From: Aquamicrobium sp.
GTDB lineage: Bacteria > Pseudomonadota > Alphaproteobacteria > Rhizobiales > Rhizobiaceae
Reading direction: 5' to 3'
DNA: 64,000 nt
NCBI RefSeq assembly: GCF_023954335.1
Contig: NZ_JAMLIE010000004.1
Location: forward strand, 124,001 to 188,000
Under the pieces are notes generated by a model. That model worked only from the letters and a program-made list of their open reading frames with translations, ran no database searches and was not told the origin of the DNA. How positions within the stretch are numbered: the stretch's first letter is position 1; each line of letters begins with the position of its first letter. The position numbers and the translations under genes were made by a program. This document shows, piece by piece, positions 11,764 to 18,469 of this stretch.

Positions 11764-13854
11764 TCAGGCCGGGCGCGCGGAAAAGCTGCCGCCGGTGTCG
11801 GCGAGGCGGCGCAGCGACGCCGCCGGCTCGAACACCTTCTTGCCGGTGCGCGCGTGCCAGTGGTCGAGGCGCTCGACGATGGTCTTAAGCCCCTCCAGAT
11901 CGGCCCAGAACATCGGGCCGCCCTTGCCGATGGGGAAGCCGTAGCCGTTCACCCAGACGATATCGATGTCGGACGGCCGCGACGCGATCTTCTCCTCGAG
12001 GATGAGCGCGGCCTCGTTGATCATCGGGTAGAGCGTGCGCTCGATAATCTCCTGGTCGGAGATGGCGCGGCGCTCGATGCCGCGCTCGGCCGCCTTGTCC
12101 TCGATCAGCTTGGCCACCTCGGGGTCGGGCGTGGGCGTGCGCGAGCCGTTCTCGTAGAGATACATGCCCTTGCCGGTCTTCTGGCCGAAGCGGCCGCGCT
12201 CGCACAGCGCATCGCCGATCACTGCGGTCTTGCCGAGCGACTTGCGGTTACGCCAGCCGACGTCGAGGCCGGCGAGATCCCACATCGCGAACGGCCCCAT
12301 GACGAAGCCGAAATCGGTGAACACGCGGTCGATCTGCTCGGGCGCGGCGCCTTCGAGCAGCAGCGGCTCGAGGTCGTCGCCGCGCGCGCCGAGCATGCGG
12401 TTGCCGACAAAGCCGTGGCAGACGCCGACGACGACCGGCACCTTGCCGATGCGCTTGCCCACGGTGAGCACGGTCGCCAGCACATCCGGCGCGGTCTTTT
12501 CCCCGCGCACGATCTCGAGGAGCTTCATGACGTTGGCGGGTGAGAAGAAGTGCAGGCCGACCACGTCCTGCGGCCGCGCGGTGAAGGAAGCGATCCGGTT
12601 GACGTCGAGATAGGAGGTGTTGGTGGCGAGGATCGCGCCGGGCTTGGCGACCTTGTCGAGCTTGCCGAACACATCCTGCTTGACCGACATCTCCTCGAAC
12701 ACCGCCTCGATGATCAGGTCGGCGTCGGCGAGGTCGGCATAGTCGGTGGTGCGCGAGAAGCGCGCGAGCCGCTTGGCCTTGTCTTCCTCCGACAGCGAGC
12801 CACGCTGGACGGAAATGGCGTAGTTCTTCTCGATGGTGGCGAAGCCGCGGTCGAGCGCCTCCTCGCTCGCCTCCAGCATCGTGACCGGGTAGCCGCCATT
12901 GGCGAAGGCCATGGCGATGCCGCCGCCCATGGTGCCTGCGCCGATGATGCCGACCTTCCTGATCTCGCGCGGCGTCACGTCCTTGCCGACGCCGGGGATC
13001 TTGGCCGCCTCGCGCTCGGCGAAGAACAGGTGCCGCTGCGCCCGCGACTGCACGCCGGAGACGAGGCGGGTGAACAGCTCGCGCTCCTTGTTCAGCGCCT
13101 CGTCGAAGGAAAGCTCGACCGCGTTGCGCACGGCTTCAGCGCAGGCGAGCGGGGCTTCCAGCCCGCGCGTCTTGGCGGTCGCCTGCTTCACCGCCGCCTC
13201 GAAGGCGGCCGGGTCGGCGTGGGTGGCCTCGATCTTCTCGTTGCGGGCGCGCACCGGCAGATGCGGCCCGCCTTCCGCGACCTTCTTCCGGGCGAAGGCG
13301 ACCGCCGCGCCCGTCAGGTCGCCCTCCGCGATCTCGTCGACGATGCCGGAAGCCAGCGCGTCGGCCGCGCCAATCGGGCTGCCCGAGACGATCATCTTGA
13401 CCGCCTTCTCCGGCCCGGCGACGCGCGGCAGGCGCACGGTGCCGCCGGCGCCCGGCAGGATGCCGAGCTTGACCTCGGGCAGGCCGACCTTGGCTTGCCT
13501 GTCGGCGACGCGGTAATGGCAGGCGAGCGCAAGCTCCAGCCCGCCGCCGAGCGCGGTGCCGTGGATCGCTGCAACCGCCGGCTTCTCCAGCGATTCCAGC
13601 AGCGCGCACAGTTCGGGCAGGCTCGGGGTCGCCCGTGCCCTGTCGGTGCCGAACTCGGAAATGTCGGCCCCAGATACGAAGGTGCGGCCGGCGCAGGCGA
13701 TGACCAGCCCCTTCACGCCCGCATCGTCGCGCGCCGCTTCGATGGCGGCGAAGAGAGGCTGGCGCAGATGCAGGCTCAGAGCGTTGACCGGGGGATTGTC
13801 GAGCGTGATGATCGCAATCCCGTCTTCATGGGTGACTGTCACATAATCGGTCAT
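11764..13854 (-). CDS. pimF: Multifunctional enoyl-CoA hydratase / 3-hydroxyacyl-CoA dehydrogenase, PimF-type
   Basis: About 696 residues combining two beta-oxidation steps. The N-terminal crotonase domain (1 to about 190) has ALGGGLELALACHYRVAD and GLPEVKLGILPGAGGTVRLP. A Rossmann domain starts near 300 with KVGIIGAGTMGGGIAMAFA and binds NAD. C-terminal 3-hydroxyacyl-CoA dehydrogenase domains follow, with the catalytic His in VGLHFFSPANVMKLLE. I chose ATG 13854 (MTDYVTVTHEDG); the open frame extends 17 codons further without family similarity. It is first of four tightly spaced minus-strand genes that together encode a full beta-oxidation cycle. No acyl-CoA ligase is present in the cluster. 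Confidence 0.92.
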   Translation of the reverse strand: MTDYVTVTHEDGIAIITLDNPPVNALSLHLRQPLFAAIEAARDDAGVKGLVIACAGRTFVSGADISEFGTDRARATPSLPELCALLESLEKPAVAAIHGTALGGGLELALACHYRVADRQAKVGLPEVKLGILPGAGGTVRLPRVAGPEKAVKMIVSGSPIGAADALASGIVDEIAEGDLTGAAVAFARKKVAEGGPHLPVRARNEKIEATHADPAAFEAAVKQATAKTRGLEAPLACAEAVRNAVELSFDEALNKERELFTRLVSGVQSRAQRHLFFAEREAAKIPGVGKDVTPREIRKVGIIGAGTMGGGIAMAFANGGYPVTMLEASEEALDRGFATIEKNYAISVQRGSLSEEDKAKRLARFSRTTDYADLADADLIIEAVFEEMSVKQDVFGKLDKVAKPGAILATNTSYLDVNRIASFTARPQDVVGLHFFSPANVMKLLEIVRGEKTAPDVLATVLTVGKRIGKVPVVVGVCHGFVGNRMLGARGDDLEPLLLEGAAPEQIDRVFTDFGFVMGPFAMWDLAGLDVGWRNRKSLGKTAVIGDALCERGRFGQKTGKGMYLYENGSRTPTPDPEVAKLIEDKAAERGIERRAISDQEIIERTLYPMINEAALILEEKIASRPSDIDIVWVNGYGFPIGKGGPMFWADLEGLKTIVERLDHWHARTGKKVFEPAASLRRLADTGGSFSARPA

Positions 13855-13944
13855 TTTCCTGGCTTCCCTGATCGCTTTTCTCGTCAATCGAATGTCGACC
13901 CGCATTGCCCGGTCGGGGCGCGGTCCGTCAATGCCCGCCGCGCC

Positions 13945-14070
13945 TTATGGGATCGCCGGCGGAACCGGTGTCCGGAAATAGATGAGAGGATAAAATCGGG
14001 ACGCGCGCAGCCCGGCGCCAGCGCGGTGGCCATGCCGACACTCCCCCTCGCCCGCCTCCGCGTGCGCCAT
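13945..14070 (-). CDS. Candidate 41-residue ORF upstream of pimF
   Basis: On the minus strand ATG 14070 is preceded at good spacing by GGAGGAG, a strong ribosome site, and the frame runs 41 codons (MAHAEAGEGECRHGHRAGAG and on) to TAA. It lies between the TetR-like palindrome (14090-14109) and pimF, so it would be the first translated unit on a pim transcript started near the palindrome. The residue composition is unremarkable and resembles no family I know, and the ribosome site could be chance in GC-rich DNA. Low confidence. Confidence 0.25.
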   Translation of the reverse strand: MAHAEAGEGECRHGHRAGAGLRASRFYPLIYFRTPVPPAIP

Positions 14071-14089
14071 CCCGGCTCCTCCCTCGCAA

Positions 14090-14109
14090 AACATACTACC
14101 GAGTATGTT
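14090..14109. promoter_or_regulatory. Perfect palindrome, TetR-type operator candidate for the pim operon
   Basis: AACATACT and AGTATGTT are perfect 8-bp inverted arms separated by ACCG. The form (7-9 bp arms, short even spacer) is that of TetR-family operators, which often control fatty-acid oxidation genes. It lies in the gap between pimF (start 13854) and the hydrolase gene that ends at 14148, in AT-richer DNA than its surroundings, about 235 bases before pimF. No TetR gene is in the window, so the cognate regulator would be elsewhere. Confidence 0.65.
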
Positions 14110-14147
14110 GCAAAGTCGGACCGAGGTCAATTCCGCTCAGCGAAGAT

Positions 14148-15224
14148 TCATCCCGCGTCGAGCGCGGCAAGGTCGAGCTCGGCAAGGTCAAGTTCATTGG
14201 CGAGCGGGGCGAAATAGGCGTCGATGGCGGCGTCGGCGACGTCCTCCAGCCTGTCCGGCCGCCATTTCGGCGCGTTGTCCTTGTCGATGATGACGGCGCG
14301 CACGCCCTCGTAGAAATCGACGCCCGCCGGAATGCGGCTGACGATGCGATATTCGGTGCGCATGCAGTCCTCGAACGAGGCGGCCGCCCCTTCCCGCATC
14401 TGGCGCAGCGCGATCTTCAGGCTCGTCGGCGATTTCTGGCGGATCGCCGCTGCCTGTTTCGCCGCCCATTCGCCGTCTTCGGCGTCGAGCCGCGCGAGGA
14501 TGCCTTCCACCGTGTCGGCCGAGAAGCAGCGGTCGATGACGGGCAGCAGCACCTCGGCCGGGGCATCGCTGGCCGGCCTCGTGAACGCGGCAAGGGTCAC
14601 GTCCGGGTCGCCCTTTTCGGCCAGCGCGTCGACCACCGCGCCGAGATCGGCGGAGGCGACGGCATGGGTGGCGAAGCCGCTCCACAGCGCGTCGGCCTGC
14701 CCGAGGCGCGCGGCGGTCAGCGCAAGCCAGGTGCCGGTCCGACCCGGCATGCGCGGCAGGAAGAAGGTGCCGCCGACATCGGGGAAGAAGCCGATGCCGG
14801 TTTCCGGCATGGCGAACATCAGCCGCTCACCGGCGACGCGGTGGCTGCCATGGGCCGACAGGCCGACCCCGCCGCCCATGACGATGCCGTCGACCACGGC
14901 GACATAGGGCTTGGGATAGCGCTTGATGAAGGCGTTGAGCCGGTATTCCTCGTGGTAGAATTCCAGCATCGCCGGATCGCCCGCCTTGCCCCAGTCGTGG
15001 AGCTGGCGGATGTCGCCGCCGGCGCAGAACGCCTTCTCACCCGCGCCGCGCACGACGACCAGCTCGACCGAGGGGTCGGACGCCCAGGCGACAAGCTGCG
15101 GATGGATCAGCCGCACCATGGCGCTGTTCAGCGCGTTGAGCGCCTTCGGCCGGTTGAGCGTGACGATGCCGGCGCGCCCGCGCTTTTCGAACAGGACTTC
15201 CGCTTCCGTCGCCTGCGTGGTCAT
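14148..15224 (-). CDS. Enoyl-CoA hydratase/isomerase family, 3-hydroxyisobutyryl-CoA hydrolase-like
   Basis: 358 residues, longer than simple enoyl-CoA hydratases and typical of 3-hydroxyisobutyryl-CoA hydrolases of valine catabolism. Landmarks are GIVTLNRPKALNALN, AFCAGGDIRQLHDWG, the oxyanion stretch VMGGGVGLSAHGSHR, and PETGIGFFPDVGGTFFLPR, which carries the Glu and Asp expected at the hydrolase active site. The C-terminal region, with ALRQMREGAAASFEDCMRTE and EGVRAVIIDKDNAPKW, is also diagnostic. It lies upstream of the pim operon on the same strand, but with a 293-base gap containing an operator, so it is probably transcribed separately. Confidence 0.88.
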   Translation of the reverse strand: MTTQATEAEVLFEKRGRAGIVTLNRPKALNALNSAMVRLIHPQLVAWASDPSVELVVVRGAGEKAFCAGGDIRQLHDWGKAGDPAMLEFYHEEYRLNAFIKRYPKPYVAVVDGIVMGGGVGLSAHGSHRVAGERLMFAMPETGIGFFPDVGGTFFLPRMPGRTGTWLALTAARLGQADALWSGFATHAVASADLGAVVDALAEKGDPDVTLAAFTRPASDAPAEVLLPVIDRCFSADTVEGILARLDAEDGEWAAKQAAAIRQKSPTSLKIALRQMREGAAASFEDCMRTEYRIVSRIPAGVDFYEGVRAVIIDKDNAPKWRPDRLEDVADAAIDAYFAPLANELDLAELDLAALDAG

Positions 15225-15448
15225 GCCTTTGAACCCTCCCTGATCGCCTCGCGCCGCACCATAGCGGCAAACGGACGGACCGGAACATCAAATTCCGCAC
15301 AACGGCCTTGTCGGGGCATTGCCGGCCGCCGACGGCGACCCCGCTGCCGGGGTAAAAGCTGATGACAGGGGGGAACGCTTCGGCTAAGCCCGGTCGCGGC
15401 CGCATCCGGCCGCGACCGGGACTGCGACGAGGATTGGACGGACCGCCG

Positions 15449-16297
15449 ATGGCGAATATGATCGAAACGCTTGCCCAGATCAGCGAAGGCTACGCCGTCG
15501 TCCTGTGCGACGTGTGGGGCGTGCTGCACAACGGCATGCGCGCCTTTCCCGACGCCGTCGCCGCGCTGCGCGCCGCGCGGGCCCGGGGGCAGGCCGTGGT
15601 GCTCGTCACCAACTCGCCGCGGCCGCGCGCCGGCGTCGCCGACCAGCTCGCGCTCCTCGACGTGCCGACCGACTGCTACGATGCGATCGTCTCGTCGGGC
15701 GACGTGACGCGCCGGCTGATCGAGAACGGCCCGCGCCGCGTCTTCCATCTCGGCCCCGACCGCGACTTCGCGCTCTATGACGGCATCGACGTTGAGCTGA
15801 CCGAGGAGTTCGAGGCTCAAGGCGTCGTCTGCACCGGCATGTTCGACGACGACGAGACGCCGGAAGACTACGCCGAAATGCTGGAGCGCTTCCGCGCCCG
15901 CAACCTGCCTTTCATCTGCGCCAATCCCGACATCGTCGTCGAGCGCGGCGACGAGCTGATCTGGTGCGCGGGCGCGCTCGCCCGCGACTATGCAAGGCTC
16001 GGCGGCCGCACCGAGATCGCCGGCAAGCCGCACCGGCCGATCTACGAGGCGGCGCTCGCCGCGGCATCCGAAATCCTCGGCCGCGAGGCGGCGAGGAGCG
16101 AGGCGCTCGCCATCGGCGACGGCATCCTCACCGACATCAAGGGCGCGGCCGATAACGGCATCGACGTGCTGTTCGTCTCGGGCGGCATCCATGCCGGCGA
16201 ATACGGCCCGGCCCACGCACCGGACCCGGCCGGCATCGCCGCTTTTCTCGAAAAACACGGCTATTCCCCCGTCGCCGCCATCCCGCGTCTGAGATAA
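15449..16297 (+). CDS. HAD-superfamily hydrolase, TIGR01459 type
   Basis: About 282 residues. The N-terminal HAD motif is VVLCDVWGVLHNG, a DxWGxLHxG variant typical of this alphaproteobacterial family related to NagD/phosphoglycolate phosphatases. VLVTNSPRPRAGV supplies motif II (Ser/Thr after the strand), AGKPHRPIYEAAL motif III (Lys) and AIGDGILTDIKGAADNGID motif IV (acidic pair). It is a cytoplasmic phosphatase whose substrate is unknown. ATG 15449 is chosen with GGACGGA just upstream; the frame is open from 15362. It is followed by ribF after 9 bases, so the two are probably co-transcribed. Confidence 0.88.
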   Translation: MANMIETLAQISEGYAVVLCDVWGVLHNGMRAFPDAVAALRAARARGQAVVLVTNSPRPRAGVADQLALLDVPTDCYDAIVSSGDVTRRLIENGPRRVFHLGPDRDFALYDGIDVELTEEFEAQGVVCTGMFDDDETPEDYAEMLERFRARNLPFICANPDIVVERGDELIWCAGALARDYARLGGRTEIAGKPHRPIYEAALAAASEILGREAARSEALAIGDGILTDIKGAADNGIDVLFVSGGIHAGEYGPAHAPDPAGIAAFLEKHGYSPVAAIPRLR

Positions 16298-16306
16298 GAC
16301 AGGTCC

Positions 16307-17299
16307 ATGACCGCCCACACCATCCGGCGCATTCCCCTTTCGGCCGCGCTGCCCGCCCCGTTCCGCGGCGGGGTGGTGGCGATCGGCAATTTCGACGGGG
16401 TGCATCGCGGCCACCAGGCCGTGCTGGACTGCGCGCTCGACAAGGCGCGGGCGCTCGGCGTGCCGGCGCTGGTGCTGACCTTCGAGCCGCATCCGCGCCA
16501 GCTCTTCCGCCCCGACGTGCCGCTGTTCCGCATCACGCCCGCGCCGATGCGCGCGCGCCTGCTCGGCGCGATGGGGTTCGGCGCGGTGGTGGAGCAGCCC
16601 TTCGACCGCGATTTCTCCTGCCTGCCGGCCGAGGAGTTCGTCGCCCGCATCCTCGTCGCCGATCTCGGCATCGCCCATGTCGTTACCGGCTACGACTTCC
16701 ATTTCGGCAAGGACCGGCAGGGCACGCCGCAATTCCTGATCGAGGCGGGCGAACGCCTCGGCTTCGGGGTCAGCCGCGTCGAGGCGTTCTGCGACGAGGG
16801 CGCTGACGCCGTCTCGTCGAGCCGCATCCGCAGTCTTCTGGCCGAGGGCGACATTGCCGCGGCCGCGGGCCTCCTCGACTATCGCTATACGGTCGAGGCC
16901 GAAATCTCCCACGGCCAGAAGCTCGGCCGCACGCTCGGCTTTCCCACCGCCAACATGGCCCTGCCGGAGGGGACGGATCTCGCCCACGGCATCTATGCGG
17001 TCCGGCTGCGCCGGGAGAACGGGGCGCTGCATGACGGGGTGGCGAGCTTCGGCCGCCGGCCGACCGTGACCGAGAACGGCGCGCCGCTGCTCGAGACCTA
17101 TCTGTTCGATTTCTCCGGCGACCTCTATGGCGAGACCGCCTGCGTCTCCTTCTTCGGCTTCCTGCGCGGGGAAGAAAAATTCGACGGGCTCGACGCCCTC
17201 GTCGCCCGGATGCGGCAGGACGAGGCCGAGGCGCGCGCGTTGCTTGCCGGCGTCAGGCCGCTTTCGCCGCTCGACGCCGCCATCGCCTTCGCCGGCTGA
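16307..17299 (+). CDS. ribF: Bifunctional riboflavin kinase / FAD synthetase
   Basis: 330 residues. RibF phosphorylates riboflavin to FMN and adenylates FMN to FAD. The N-terminal nucleotidyltransferase domain shows AIGNFDGVHRGHQAVL (HxGH-like motif), TFEPHPRQLFRP, and VVTGYDFHFGKDRQG; SSSRIRSLLAEGDIAAA closes it. The C-terminal kinase domain has HGQKLGRTLGFPTANM with its conserved PTAN, HGIYAV, FGRRPTV and an ETYLFDF segment. It is 9 bases downstream of the HAD gene. No FMN riboswitch is visible upstream. Confidence 0.96.
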   Translation: MTAHTIRRIPLSAALPAPFRGGVVAIGNFDGVHRGHQAVLDCALDKARALGVPALVLTFEPHPRQLFRPDVPLFRITPAPMRARLLGAMGFGAVVEQPFDRDFSCLPAEEFVARILVADLGIAHVVTGYDFHFGKDRQGTPQFLIEAGERLGFGVSRVEAFCDEGADAVSSSRIRSLLAEGDIAAAAGLLDYRYTVEAEISHGQKLGRTLGFPTANMALPEGTDLAHGIYAVRLRRENGALHDGVASFGRRPTVTENGAPLLETYLFDFSGDLYGETACVSFFGFLRGEEKFDGLDALVARMRQDEAEARALLAGVRPLSPLDAAIAFAG

Positions 17300-17391
17300 G
17301 CGGTCTTTTCGCGGCATTTAATTCAAATTTTACCCAAAAGGCCCACAGCCTGAGGCGTAAAGCCTCTCCTGTATCCGCGTGGGCACCTGAC

Positions 17392-18192
17392 ATGAAAATT
17401 GCAAGACGGATTGGCGCCGCGATGGCGCTGGTCGCGATGGGCGCGGCCCCTGCCGCCGCCGAAAGCTGGTTTTCCGGCGACTGGTATATCAAGGTCGGCG
17501 GCGCGGTGCTGAACGCGCCGAAATTCGAGGGCGCGTCGGGGCGGGTGTTTTCCTTCCAGCCGATGATCTCGATCGGCAAGGCCGGGCCGTCGGCGCGCTT
17601 CTCCTCGCGCAACGACAACATTTCCTGGGCGTTCGTCGACAACGGCACCTTCCGGGCGGGCGCGGCCGGCAAGCTGATCTGGGGCCGCGACGACGACACC
17701 CACCGCGCTGTCAGGGGCTTGTCCGAGGTACGGTTCGGCGGCGAGGCCGGAATCTTCGCCGAGATCTACCCCACCGATTTCATGCGCCTGCGCGGCGAGG
17801 TGCGCCATGGCATCCGCTCGCATGACGGCGTGGTCGTCGACCTGGCCGCCGACGCCTTCATGGACGTGACCGACACCATCCAGATTTCCGGCGGCCCGCG
17901 CGCCTCGTGGGCGTCCGCCGGCTATTACGACGCGTACTACGGCGTCGATGCGGACGAGGCGCTCGCCTCCGGCCTTGGGCGCTACGATCCGGGCAGCGGC
18001 ATGAAATCGTGGGGCGTCGGCGGCGCGGTGACGTGGAAGACCACCGATCAGCTCACCACCAGCGTCTTCGCCGAGTACCAGCGTCTCACCGGCCCGGCCG
18101 CCGATTCCAGCCTGGTGCGCCAGCGCGGCTCGAGGGACCAGCTGCTTATCGGCGCCTCGGCCAGCTACCGCTTCGATTTCTCGCTGCGATGA
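17392..18192 (+). CDS. MipA/OmpV-family outer-membrane protein
   Basis: 266 residues with a Sec signal peptide (MKIARRIGAAMALVAMGAAP, cleavage after AAA). The mature part alternates short beta segments rich in aromatic residues (WYIKVGGAVLNAPKFEGA, AGIFAEIYPTDFMRLRGEVR, SVFAEYQRL, ASASYRFDFSL), as expected for the 8-12-strand MipA/OmpV barrel. MipA proteins have been linked to murein enzymes or envelope transport, but the role here is unknown. It stands as a single gene: 92 bases after ribF, with AT-rich promoter-like sequence (17317-17340) upstream and a long gap to ileS. Confidence 0.8.
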   Translation: MKIARRIGAAMALVAMGAAPAAAESWFSGDWYIKVGGAVLNAPKFEGASGRVFSFQPMISIGKAGPSARFSSRNDNISWAFVDNGTFRAGAAGKLIWGRDDDTHRAVRGLSEVRFGGEAGIFAEIYPTDFMRLRGEVRHGIRSHDGVVVDLAADAFMDVTDTIQISGGPRASWASAGYYDAYYGVDADEALASGLGRYDPGSGMKSWGVGGAVTWKTTDQLTTSVFAEYQRLTGPAADSSLVRQRGSRDQLLIGASASYRFDFSLR

Positions 18193-18469
18193 GGCGCGGC
18201 GCGGCGCCACGCATTCATCTCTTTATTCCGGCGCCTCTTTATTCCAGCCGCGCCCTCGGATAAAAGCCCCGATCATGACCAAGGGCATGAAACGGCGCGC
18301 CGCGTTCCACGCGACCTCGATACGAATTATTGGCCCGGCCTTCCGGGCGGCCTGAGCGGCTGCCGGAAGGTCCGGGTTCCTGCGCGCGTTTTTCGGCGCG
18401 CCCCTTCGCCTGAACGAACGAAGCCTCGCCCGGCGGGTCAGCCGACCGGGCCGACGATGCGACGAGACC
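18193..18469. other. 277-base gap before ileS with a short tandem repeat
   Basis: TCTTTATTCC occurs twice, at 18220-18229 and 18236-18245, separated by a GC-rich linker. A GC-rich self-complementary stretch lies at 18194-18207. A GCGCG-type weak stem around TTTTTCG lies near 18381-18400. No T-box, riboswitch or ORF is recognisable. The ileS promoter is presumably here, but I cannot place it. Confidence 0.4.

Noticed and set aside
18193..18469. T-box or other riboswitch before ileS
   Set aside because: No T-box sequence or specifier-loop structure is visible, and T-boxes are not expected in alphaproteobacteria.
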